Source: Methanosarcinaceae archaeon UBA470 (lineage in GTDB: Archaea > Halobacteriota > Methanosarcinia > Methanosarcinales > Methanosarcinaceae). From it: a stretch of DNA of 7,391 bases. Under the pieces are notes generated by a model that was not told the DNA's origin, ran no database searches, and saw nothing but the letters and a program-made list of their open reading frames with translations. The stretch covers positions 1-7,391 of the forward strand of contig DAKU01000064.1 in NCBI GenBank assembly GCA_002508425.1. The letters run 5' to 3'. Positions 1 to 6,825 of this stretch are shown here, one piece after another; the first letter of the stretch is position 1, and each line of letters starts with the position of its first letter. The position numbers and the translations under genes are program-made.

Positions 1-489
1 ATAGAAAGTATCATTGATGCAGGTATTCATGCACCTACAGGTCTTGGAATGCAGCCATGGAGGTTTGTGGTGATAAAGGACAAGGCCATTATGAAACAAA
101 TGTCCAATCATTGTAAGCCCAAGCTGCTGAAGCAGCTTGAGGGAGTGAACATCGATGCAGCTGTACAGTTCAAGAATATGCTGAAAACAGAAAAGTTCGA
201 TATCTTTTACAATGCTCCGGTATTGATCATAGTGCTTGGGAACAAAAATGCTCCTACAGCAGACTTTGATTGTTCCATGTGCGCACAGAACATGATGCTG
301 GCAGCCCATTCCATGGGTCTTGGCAGCTGTTGGATAGGTACTGCATGTCTTGTCCAAGACAACCCTGAAATGCTGAATAAGCTCAAGATACCTGCAGACT
401 TCAAAGTAGTGGCTCCGATTATCTTCGGATATGCAGGTAACGTTCCAGCGGCACCTCCGAGGAACGAGCCAGTCATCACATGGCTATAA
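1..489 (+). CDS. Nitroreductase-family flavoprotein, 5' end missing
   Basis: The frame is open from base 1 to a TAA at 487-489 (162 codons), so the gene starts upstream of the window. An ATG at 49 is probably internal, because the preceding codons already read as nitroreductase (IIDAGIHAPTG, then MQPWRFVVI), the FMN-binding N-terminal region of the family. About 20-25 N-terminal residues are likely missing. A second conserved block, AQNMMLAAHSMGLGSCWIG, lies at fragment residues 95-113, followed by IIFGYAG near 140 and a typical C-terminus (PPRNEPVITWL). Family members bind FMN and use NAD(P)H, or in methanogens possibly F420H2, to reduce nitro compounds, quinones or other acceptors; the true substrate cannot be told. 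A Cys-x2-Cys pair (fragment residues 91 and 94) precedes the second block. The gene converges on nifN and is not part of the nif operon; a nitrogen-fixation role is unsupported. Confidence 0.88.
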   Translation: MESIIDAGIHAPTGLGMQPWRFVVIKDKAIMKQMSNHCKPKLLKQLEGVNIDAAVQFKNMLKTEKFDIFYNAPVLIIVLGNKNAPTADFDCSMCAQNMMLAAHSMGLGSCWIGTACLVQDNPEMLNKLKIPADFKVVAPIIFGYAGNVPAAPPRNEPVITWL

Positions 490-502
490 AGTAGTGGCTA
501 TA
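481..502. repeat. Short direct repeat TGGCTATA
   Basis: TGGCTATA occurs at 481-488, where it includes the nitroreductase stop codon, and again at 495-502, separated by AAGTAG. A related inverted copy, TTTAGCCA, lies at 527-534 and overlaps the right arm of the spacer hairpin. The pattern may be chance or the residue of a small duplication at the gene end. I see no known operator that matches it. Confidence 0.35.
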
Positions 503-548
503 CTGTGTCTCTTTGATGGACCTTTGTTTAGCCACTTTCTCTTTTTTC
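493..548 (+). terminator. Convergent spacer hairpin with T-rich tract (candidate terminator)
   Basis: The 57-bp spacer between the convergent stop codons holds a perfect 8-bp inverted repeat: AGTGGCTA at 493-500 and TAGCCACT at 529-536, with a 28-nt loop. It is followed on the plus strand by the pyrimidine-rich stretch TTTCTCTTTTTTC (536-548). Archaeal termination depends mainly on T-rich tracts, so this fits an end for the nitroreductase transcript. On the minus strand the repeat is not followed by a good T-run, so where the nif mRNA ends is unclear and it may run into the nitroreductase gene. The long loop makes a stable hairpin uncertain. Confidence 0.45.
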
Positions 549-1974
549 AATGTAAGTGCGCATGTGCAGGCGTACAATCGCAGCAGCTTCCAGGAATATT
601 GTTTTCCTTTTTCTGCAACCACTTCTCTTCAAGTTCTATATCCTTTGCTTCGAGTATGGTATTGGTAATTCTGTCTATCATACTCATTGTTCCACGATAT
701 CCCATCATGAGTATCCGCTGGGCACCCACTCTGTCATGAATAGGGAATCCGACTCTCATTAGGGGAATTCTCATTTGTTGGGAAATGTATTTCCCATTAG
801 AATTCCCTATGAGCATCTCAGGATTAGCTTCCTTCACCGCATCGTTGAATGCATCAAAGTCCAGCCCTTCAAGCATCTTAACATCGCAATCCAGATTCAT
901 CCTATCGATCCTTTCCTGAGCGTGTTCCTTAAATGCAGGTGTCTTGCAGGAAGGTGAAACAAGCACTGGATACATTCCATTTTCAAGTGACAGTGACAGC
1001 AGGCCAAGCACCATTTCAGGATCCCCATATATAGCTACACGTGTACCATACAGGTACTTGTGTACATCCACCATGGCATCAATGAGCCTTCCCCTTTCCT
1101 TCTTATACATTTCCGGAACTTCGGTACCTGTGATCTCAGAAAGAGTAGCCAGAAACCTGTCGGAATATTCCAGTCCTATGGGCATGGGAACTCTCTTTGC
1201 AGGCACATTGTACTTACCTTCAAGATAATCTATTGCCTTGTTATCACTGGTTATTCCCAGACCAATGCTTGCAGCACAGTTCTTCATATCTGCGATCTCA
1301 GCTAGTGGTGTGCCTCCAGGAAATATCTTTTCAGCCTTTCCTGTCATTGGGGCATCGAAGGTCTCCGATGTATCAGGTGTGAAAATAAAAGATCTTGGAC
1401 CAACATTGCTTGAAAGTATTCTCTTAATTTCTCTTATATCTTCAGGCGCAATGTTCTCTCCTAACACTACATTGAGCTTGTTGTTGAATATGTCCTTGCT
1501 AACTCCGGATTCGGTGAAATATCTTACTATAGCTTCCACTGCCCTGAGATATCCAGTTGCGTGGCTTTCTTCATAGCTGGGAGTAGATACGGAAATTATA
1601 TGCACATCTTCTGCATCCTTTTCCTCTTCCCTGAATTCCTGTAGTATCCTTCCCACATCATCTCCTATGGTTTCTGCAAGGCATGTTGTAGTTACACCTA
1701 TGACCTTCGGATGATATCTTGACATCACGTTCTTAAGTCCCTTCTTCAGGTTCTCGCTTCCTCCATACACTGCTCCTCTTTCGCTAAGAGATGTGGAAGC
1801 TATGTCTACAGGTTCCCGGAAATGATGGGCCAGATGCAGCCTCATATATGTGCTGCATCCCTGAGAACCGTGCATAAGCACCATGGAATTTTCAATACCC
1901 TTAAAGGCCATTACACTCCCCATGGGCTGGCACATCACACAGGGGTTAACTGTTGTATAATTTCTTTCGGTCAT
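547..1974 (-). CDS. nifN: Nitrogenase FeMo-cofactor assembly scaffold, beta-type subunit NifN
   Basis: This 475-residue NifK paralogue pairs with NifE to form the cytoplasmic scaffold on which the NifB-derived iron-sulfur core is matured to FeMo-cofactor. Family signatures are HGSQGC (residues 35-40), HFREP near 51, TTTCLAETIGDD (95-106), TPSYEESHATGY (131-142) and RVGFPIHDRVG in the C-terminal third. The start is the ATG that overlaps the nifE stop by 4 bp (ATGA), with GAGGG just upstream, so translation is probably coupled to nifE. Unlike Azotobacter NifN as I recall it, this protein keeps cysteines at all three NifK P-cluster positions (C15, C40, C98) and the serine matching Azotobacter NifK S188 (S133); C12 makes an extra CxxC with C15. 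It ends in an unusual CCDC plus HAHLH tail (464-475). I distinguish it from NifK by its order after nifE and by having a real NifK upstream. It is the last gene of the operon. Confidence 0.93.
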   Translation of the reverse strand: MTERNYTTVNPCVMCQPMGSVMAFKGIENSMVLMHGSQGCSTYMRLHLAHHFREPVDIASTSLSERGAVYGGSENLKKGLKNVMSRYHPKVIGVTTTCLAETIGDDVGRILQEFREEEKDAEDVHIISVSTPSYEESHATGYLRAVEAIVRYFTESGVSKDIFNNKLNVVLGENIAPEDIREIKRILSSNVGPRSFIFTPDTSETFDAPMTGKAEKIFPGGTPLAEIADMKNCAASIGLGITSDNKAIDYLEGKYNVPAKRVPMPIGLEYSDRFLATLSEITGTEVPEMYKKERGRLIDAMVDVHKYLYGTRVAIYGDPEMVLGLLSLSLENGMYPVLVSPSCKTPAFKEHAQERIDRMNLDCDVKMLEGLDFDAFNDAVKEANPEMLIGNSNGKYISQQMRIPLMRVGFPIHDRVGAQRILMMGYRGTMSMIDRITNTILEAKDIELEEKWLQKKENNIPGSCCDCTPAHAHLH

Positions 1975-3449
1975 GCTTCCATCCCTCTGGTGATAGCTGC
2001 ATCTTCATGTATGTTATCAATGCGTGTTACAGGAATGTTCTCAGACTTGCAGGCCTTACTGCTGATATTATTAGCGTTTATACTATCGCTAATATTGCTC
2101 TTAGTAGCCTTCCAGACAGGACTGTTGATGGATGAATCCATTTCTCTTGCAAAGTTGAGGAATCCTTCAAAACCTTCGAACTCCACTACTCTGTCGTGGT
2201 TGAAGTCACAGAATGCCACACCTACCTTGTAAGCAAGGAATCTTTCCTTAACTCCTGCAACCATCAGATCAGCGTTCTGCTTTACCAGCAGCTCTGCAAG
2301 TTCAAGGGGGTTAGCATCGTCCACAATGACTGTTCCATCCTTCACTTCATAGCTTATTTGTAGGTAATCATCCCTCTTTCCAGTCTGTGTGCCAATGATT
2401 ACCACTTCCATTCCAAGTTCCCTGAATCCCTTGATGAGTGTCAGGGCCTTTGCAGCTCCTCCCATATAGATGGCTGCTCTCTTTCCTTCAAGCCGTGAGC
2501 GAATGCGCTGTATCTCAGGCATGATCTTGGCTGTTTCCCTGGCTATAATTTCCTCTGCCTTCTGCTTCATCTCTTCCGAATCGAAGAATGCAGCTGTTTC
2601 TCTTAAGGCAATGCTTAGATCTTCTATTCCAAAGTAACTAATCTTCTTGAAGGGAATACCATACTCTTCCTTCATCCACTTGGCTAAAGTTGTCATAGAG
2701 CCAGTACACTGCACCAGGTTAAGCTGGGCTATATGGCACTGGGATATACTTTCTGTTGTGGAATCTCCTGTCAGGGACGTAACAACCTGTATGCCCATCT
2801 CCTCAAAGAGAGGCTTCACCAGCCATACATCCCCTGCAACGTTGAATTCCCCTATCAGGTTGATACGGTAAGGAGACTTGATATCTCCTTCCTTTGTACC
2901 AATTAGTACCTTCAATGCTTCACATGCAGCCTTGTATCCATCAGACTTTGTTCCCTTGAATCCTTCAGACTTAACAGGTATTACGGGTATACCATTCCTT
3001 TCACTGGCATCCTTGCATACTGCTTCCAGATCATCACCTATTATTCCGACAATGCAGGTAGAATATACGAAAACCACAGGCGGCTTGTATAATTCCACAA
3101 GCTCGTCAATGGCCTTGGCAAGTTTCTTTTCACCGCCAAATACTACGTCTATCTCCTTCATGTCTGTAGAGAAGCTGGTACGGTAAGTTTCCTTTCCGCT
3201 GGACTTGCTTCCTCTTATGTCCCAGGTATAGCTTGCGCAACCTATGGGGCCATGGACAAGGTGTACAGCATCCGTAACAGGATTCAGGGCTACTCTGGCA
3301 CCTGAATATACACAAGCTCTCTGGCTCATGGCTCCTGCTATGGATGTGTTGTCACAGGCAAGAAAAGTCTCGCCCTTGACCTTTTGCTTCAAGGCGATGT
3401 ATGGCTTCCTTTCTTCCAGGGTGTTTACAACATTTGTGATTTCTGGCAT
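1971..3449 (-). CDS. nifE: Nitrogenase FeMo-cofactor assembly scaffold, alpha-type subunit NifE
   Basis: This 492-residue NifD paralogue is the partner of NifN in the cofactor-maturation scaffold. Visible features in order are QRACVYSG with C46, GPIGCASYTWD with C71, FSTDMKEIDVVFGGEKKL (93-110), STCIVGIIGDD with C132, GEFNVAGDVW near 200 and LVQCTGS with C248, the equivalent of the NifD cofactor cysteine. At the place of the NifD cofactor histidine it instead has FCDFNHDR (413-420), which is NifE-like and separates it from NifD. The family fold ends near SPVWK (443-447). The remaining 45 or so residues are a Ser/Asn/Ile-rich tail with no motif I recognise. The start ATG follows a 21-bp gap after nifK containing AGGAGTGAGGG, a plausible ribosome site. 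Its TGA overlaps the nifN ATG by 4 bp. Confidence 0.94.
   Translation of the reverse strand: MPEITNVVNTLEERKPYIALKQKVKGETFLACDNTSIAGAMSQRACVYSGARVALNPVTDAVHLVHGPIGCASYTWDIRGSKSSGKETYRTSFSTDMKEIDVVFGGEKKLAKAIDELVELYKPPVVFVYSTCIVGIIGDDLEAVCKDASERNGIPVIPVKSEGFKGTKSDGYKAACEALKVLIGTKEGDIKSPYRINLIGEFNVAGDVWLVKPLFEEMGIQVVTSLTGDSTTESISQCHIAQLNLVQCTGSMTTLAKWMKEEYGIPFKKISYFGIEDLSIALRETAAFFDSEEMKQKAEEIIARETAKIMPEIQRIRSRLEGKRAAIYMGGAAKALTLIKGFRELGMEVVIIGTQTGKRDDYLQISYEVKDGTVIVDDANPLELAELLVKQNADLMVAGVKERFLAYKVGVAFCDFNHDRVVEFEGFEGFLNFAREMDSSINSPVWKATKSNISDSINANNISSKACKSENIPVTRIDNIHEDAAITRGMEA
2069..2094. repeat. Inverted repeat in the 3' end of nifE
   Basis: Perfect 8-bp arms TATTAGCG (2069-2076) and CGCTAATA (2087-2094) flank a 10-nt AT-rich loop. 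The repeat sits inside the codons for the atypical NifE C-terminal tail, about 95 bp before the nifN start codon in transcription order. It could fold in the mRNA and affect processing or nifE/nifN translation, or it may be former spacer DNA now read as protein. With so few G-C pairs the stem would be modest. Confidence 0.4.
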
Positions 3450-3470
3450 GCCCTCACTCCTGTATTCTAC

Positions 3471-4841
3471 TTACTGTACGACCTCAAGTTCTTCTTCAGG
3501 AACCGTCTTGTCCTTTATGTCCAGGAAAGTGTTTCCAATCCACTCGACCATGCGAGCTGCACCTGTATATCCCATGACAGGGAAGTGGTGGAGGTTTGCC
3601 CTGTCCATGATTGGGAATCCAACCCTGATCAGTGGGATATCCTCGGCAAGAGCTATATGCTTTCCATAGGTGTTACCGATCAGCATGTCTACAGGCTCGT
3701 TCTTTATGAGCTGGTGGAGTGTGAACAGGTCTGCTCCGGTCAGGATCTGTGACTTGGGGTACAGCGGGTGTACCATTCCTGAAACTGTTTCCTCAAACTT
3801 CATGCTTACAGAACCTGAAAGGATCACAGTTGGCTCCATTCCCATCTCAAGCACCAAGCTTGTCAGACCTTCAAGTATGTCCGGGTCACCGAATATGGCT
3901 ACCTTCTTTCCGTAGAAGTGCGGGTGAGCATCTGTCATCATATCGACAACCCTTGCCCTTTCCTGTTCCAGTTCAGGTGGAATGGGGACGTTTGCAAGTT
4001 CTGCTGCCTTCATGATGAATCTATCAGTGTAGCGTACACCGATCGGTGCAGGTCCAATTTGTACTGGCATCTTGAACTTGTTATTGAATACAGTTGCTGC
4101 TGCGCCTCCTGCCATTGAGCACAATGCGATTGTTCCCATGGAGTTTGCGCTGTCCTCAACATCTCCTATTGGTGTACCGCCCTTTGCAAAGAGTCCTCCA
4201 TCTCCGGTAAGTCCGGCATCGAAAACATCGGTCTGGTCGGGGAATACAATAGTTGGGATGTTCATGATGGAGAGTATTCTCTTCATCTCGCGTATGTCTC
4301 CAGGGTCTACAAAACCTGGGATCAGGTTAAGCTTACCATTTGGCTTTGTCTTTGTGGCAAAGGTTGTAACGAATGACTTTACCATGTTGTCATAGCCTGT
4401 TACGTGGGAACCCACATAACTGGGGGTTGATGCAGCACAGAGCTTGATCGAAGGGTCAATTAGCTCTTCCATCTGTACATCTTCAATGATCTGTTTTACA
4501 TCATCACCAATTGTCTCTGAGAGGCATGTTGTGTGAATTGCAACAACTTCTGGAGTGTATACTGCATCAATGTTGGCGAGTGCCTTCTTGAGGTTGGCTG
4601 CACCACCGAAAACGGCGGTTCCTTCATAGAAACTACTGGTAGTTCCTACGGTTTGTTCTCTGTAGTGTCTTGTGAGACACATTCTCAGGTATGAGAGACA
4701 TCCCTGTGACCCGTGGCTGTGGGGCATACAGTTGTGTATACCCATTGCTGCATATACTGCGCCAATAGGCTGGCATATCTTGGCAGGATTAATCACCAGT
4801 GCATCTCTCTTAACTTCTTCCTTAGGTGTATAATCTAACAT
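3471..4841 (-). CDS. nifK: Nitrogenase MoFe protein beta subunit NifK (short N-terminus)
   Basis: This 456-residue subunit forms the alpha2-beta2 MoFe protein with NifD and shares the P-cluster at the subunit interface. The three P-cluster cysteines are C23 (KICQPIG), C48 (HGSQGC) and C106 (TTCLSETIGDD); S141 in TPSYVGSH matches Azotobacter NifK S188. All four are offset by a constant 47 residues from the Azotobacter numbering, so the shortening lies before the first ligand. This lack of the N-terminal arm is known for clostridial and methanogen NifK. Later blocks are GGTPIGDVEDSAN (residues 221-233), VAIFGDPDILEGL and RVGFPIMDRANLHH. The ATG is preceded by GGGAGGA at 4848-4854, six bases before the start codon and overlapping nothing but the 13-bp nifD-nifK gap. 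No delta-subunit gene (vnfG or anfG) separates it from nifD, supporting the molybdenum type. Confidence 0.96.
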   Translation of the reverse strand: MLDYTPKEEVKRDALVINPAKICQPIGAVYAAMGIHNCMPHSHGSQGCLSYLRMCLTRHYREQTVGTTSSFYEGTAVFGGAANLKKALANIDAVYTPEVVAIHTTCLSETIGDDVKQIIEDVQMEELIDPSIKLCAASTPSYVGSHVTGYDNMVKSFVTTFATKTKPNGKLNLIPGFVDPGDIREMKRILSIMNIPTIVFPDQTDVFDAGLTGDGGLFAKGGTPIGDVEDSANSMGTIALCSMAGGAAATVFNNKFKMPVQIGPAPIGVRYTDRFIMKAAELANVPIPPELEQERARVVDMMTDAHPHFYGKKVAIFGDPDILEGLTSLVLEMGMEPTVILSGSVSMKFEETVSGMVHPLYPKSQILTGADLFTLHQLIKNEPVDMLIGNTYGKHIALAEDIPLIRVGFPIMDRANLHHFPVMGYTGAARMVEWIGNTFLDIKDKTVPEEELEVVQ

Positions 4842-4847
4842 TTTTTA

Positions 4848-4854
4848 TCCTCCC
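4848..4854 (-). promoter_or_regulatory. Strong Shine-Dalgarno site of nifK
   Basis: On the minus strand the nifD-nifK gap reads GGGAGGATAAAAAATG. GGGAGGA is a close match to the archaeal anti-Shine-Dalgarno complement and sits six bases upstream of the nifK ATG. It directly follows the nifD TAA, allowing independent initiation at nifK rather than relying on coupling. Confidence 0.75.
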
Positions 4855-6432
4855 TTACTCTGCCTTCCATGGGGTCTTTAAGAGCTTCCAACTTGGGTTG
4901 TTCACTGCCATATCGACATCCCTTGCAAAGTTAAGTACACCTGAGAAACCGGTGTAACGTCCGCTGTAGTCGTAGGAGTGGATCTGCCTGGATGGAACTC
5001 CCATCTTCTGTGCCATGTACTTGTCCTTGATACCTGAACAGAACAGGTCTGGCTTAAGTTCCTTGATGAGGAATTCAGTTTCGTAGTGATTGAGGTCATC
5101 CACAGCGATTGTACCATCATTCATTTCCGGCATCATTCCTTCATAGGTCATCAGGCCAAGCTTTTCCTTGAGTTCCTTTATACGCTCTTCACTTATGGCA
5201 GGTTCAAACCCTTCCTCCATTTCGTAGTGGAGATCTTCAAGGATTCCGCTAGATGCCTTTTCCTTCAGGCCGTCAAGAATTTGTCTTCCTTCATAGTCAT
5301 CACGGTGAGCAAACTGGTATCCTGCTACAACAACCTTCATGCCAAGATCTTCAAAGAGATTCTGGTAGTGGTGTGACCTGGATCCACCGGAGTATATGAA
5401 TGCTGTCTTGCCCTTGAGCTTGTTTCTGTACTTCTCAAGCTCAGGCTGGATCTTTGTCATTTCTTCTTCAATTACTTCCTCTGTCTTCTTTGTAAGTTCT
5501 GCATCATCGAAGAACTGAGCCATCTTTCTGAGTGACTTCTTTGTACCTTCAATTCCTACATAGTTGACCTTTAACCATGGGACTCCGTACTTTTCTTCCA
5601 TCATACGGTTAGTGTAGTTAACTGACCTATGGCAGAGGAGGATACTGAGCTTTGCCTGGTGCGCTTTTGCAAGATTGTGGTATGAACCGTCTCCTGTAAA
5701 ACTTGAAACTATACGATATCCGATCTTCTCAAAAAGTGGCTTGATCTCCCAGAGGTCCCCGCCAATGTTGTATTCACCAAAGATGTTGATGTCAAATGGT
5801 GTTGGGTTTTCCAGCTTTTCAGTACCGACAATATGCTGCATGAGTACATTACTTGCAATGTGATGTCCTGCTGACTGACTTACACCTCTGTAACCTTCGC
5901 AGCGTAGGGACATGACCTTTACACCATGTTCCCTCTCTGCTTCTAAAGCGACTGCTTCTATGTCATCACCGATAAGTCCTACAGGGCATGTTGCACAGAT
6001 TGATATTGCCCCGGGCTTGAAGATTCTCACAGCATCGTCAATGGCTGCCTTGAGCTTCTTCTCACCACCGAATACAATGTCAGTCTCGCCCATGTCGGTT
6101 GAGAAACAGTATTGCAAGAAGTTGTCACCGCCATTTTCTGCCTTGCCCATGTTTCTCCTGGTTCCCCAGGTGTAATATCCACAGCCAATTGGTCCGTGTG
6201 TGATGTGAACCATATCCTTGATAGGTCCCATGACCACACCCTTACCACCGGCATAGGCACAACCACGGTTCGTCATTATGCCGGGTATTGTCTTGGCATT
6301 GGCCTCGATGTGATTTTCGGAACAGGAATCCTTGACAGTTAAGTGTTGCCTCCTGTCCTTTGCGACCTGCTTAGGATATATCTTCATCATCTCATCGATG
6401 ATCTTCTGTGAGGATTCTATTTCAGAACTCAT
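4855..6432 (-). CDS. nifD: Nitrogenase MoFe protein alpha subunit NifD (with group-specific insertion)
   Basis: This 525-residue catalytic subunit carries FeMo-cofactor, where N2 is reduced to ammonia. P-cluster cysteines are C58 (NRGCAYAG), C84 (GPIGCGYY) and C149 (ATCPVGLIGDD). Cofactor ligands are C267 (LLCHRSVNY) and H485 (RQIHSYDYSG). Residues equivalent to Azotobacter V70, Q191, H195, R359 and K426 are visible as V66, Q186, H190, R352 and K469. An insertion of about 50 residues lies at roughly 381-438, rich in Glu and Lys, after FAHRDDY; Clostridium pasteurianum and methanogen NifD have one at this place. The C-terminus (NNPSWKLLKTPWKAE) is typical. The ATG overlaps the nifI2 stop by 4 bp, and GGGAGG at 6441-6446 lies eight bases upstream. 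With every ligand present it should be active. No delta-subunit gene is nearby, so a V- or Fe-only enzyme is unlikely. Confidence 0.97.
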   Translation of the reverse strand: MSSEIESSQKIIDEMMKIYPKQVAKDRRQHLTVKDSCSENHIEANAKTIPGIMTNRGCAYAGGKGVVMGPIKDMVHITHGPIGCGYYTWGTRRNMGKAENGGDNFLQYCFSTDMGETDIVFGGEKKLKAAIDDAVRIFKPGAISICATCPVGLIGDDIEAVALEAEREHGVKVMSLRCEGYRGVSQSAGHHIASNVLMQHIVGTEKLENPTPFDINIFGEYNIGGDLWEIKPLFEKIGYRIVSSFTGDGSYHNLAKAHQAKLSILLCHRSVNYTNRMMEEKYGVPWLKVNYVGIEGTKKSLRKMAQFFDDAELTKKTEEVIEEEMTKIQPELEKYRNKLKGKTAFIYSGGSRSHHYQNLFEDLGMKVVVAGYQFAHRDDYEGRQILDGLKEKASSGILEDLHYEMEEGFEPAISEERIKELKEKLGLMTYEGMMPEMNDGTIAVDDLNHYETEFLIKELKPDLFCSGIKDKYMAQKMGVPSRQIHSYDYSGRYTGFSGVLNFARDVDMAVNNPSWKLLKTPWKAE

Positions 6433-6809
6433 TCCTCATTCCTCCCTACAGTTGTCTCTCCTTCTTCTCCAGTCCTTATCCTGTAGGATTCTGGTATGTC
6501 TGTCACGAAGATTTTTCCGTCCCCGGCATGTCCTGTCTGGTTTACGCTGATAATGCGCTGGACTATCTTTTCTGCTGCCTGGTCGTCTACAACGATCGTG
6601 AACAGGCGCTTTGGAACAAAAGGTATGCAGTTCTTTGATGTGACGCCCTGCTGTTCTGGAAGGGGTGGCTCGAACTCATAGCATAGTCCCTTTTGCTTTC
6701 CTCTGCCCATCACCTTTTCTACGGTGAAGGAGGGATATCCGCAATCAGAAAGTGCATCAAGAGTCTTTTGCACCTTGTTCATGCGAATTATTGCCGTGAT
6801 TTCCTTCAT
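6429..6809 (-). CDS. nifI2: PII-like nitrogenase switch-off protein NifI2
   Basis: This 126-residue PII-family protein (also called GlnB2-like) forms a complex with NifI1 that, in studied methanogens, binds MoFe protein and blocks electron transfer when ammonium is added; 2-oxoglutarate and ATP relieve this. Visible features are the N-terminal beta strand MKEITAIIRMNKV, MGRGKQKG (34-41) leading into a long T-loop to about residue 66, and the PII C-terminal signature TGHAGDGKIFV (92-102) followed by SYRIRTGEEG. The T-loop is longer than in NifI1 and lacks the recognisable GlnB uridylylation context. I place the start at 6809. The frame is open further up to 6872, but that would add a non-PII leader overlapping nifI1. 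The 16-bp gap holds AAGGGGATCC, close to the archaeal ribosome-site consensus. A 4-bp overlap joins it to nifD. Confidence 0.95.
   Translation of the reverse strand: MKEITAIIRMNKVQKTLDALSDCGYPSFTVEKVMGRGKQKGLCYEFEPPLPEQQGVTSKNCIPFVPKRLFTIVVDDQAAEKIVQRIISVNQTGHAGDGKIFVTDIPESYRIRTGEEGETTVGRNEE
6441..6446 (-). promoter_or_regulatory. Shine-Dalgarno site of nifD inside nifI2
   Basis: GGGAGG on the minus strand, eight bases before the nifD ATG, lies within the last codons of nifI2 (encoding GRNEE). Together with the ATGA stop/start overlap it argues that nifD translation is coupled to, and can be refreshed at, the end of nifI2. It supports the nifD start at 6432. Confidence 0.7.
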
Positions 6810-6825
6810 ATGGATCCCCTTCTGT

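Noticed and set aside
49..489. ATG at 49 as the true start of the nitroreductase gene.
   Set aside because: The 16 codons before it are open and match the conserved family N-terminal region, so the gene runs off the window edge.
1971..2111. Frameshift creating the odd NifE tail.
   Set aside because: The frame ends in a neat ATGA overlap with nifN, and I see no continuation of NifE homology in another frame; the conserved core is complete before the tail.
1822..2232. 136-codon plus-strand open frame across the nifE-nifN junction.
   Set aside because: It lies wholly antisense to two strongly supported nif genes, shows no family motif and has no convincing ribosome site.
3244..3669. 141-codon plus-strand open frame over the nifK-nifE junction.
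   Set aside because: It is a shadow of the nif reading frames; the translation is low in recognisable motifs and rich in Ser/Pro/Thr, as expected from antisense.
3471..6432. Alternative (vanadium or iron-only) nitrogenase instead of the molybdenum enzyme.
   Set aside because: No delta-subunit gene (vnfG/anfG) lies between the alpha and beta genes, and the motifs and the nifE/nifN neighbours fit the Mo type.
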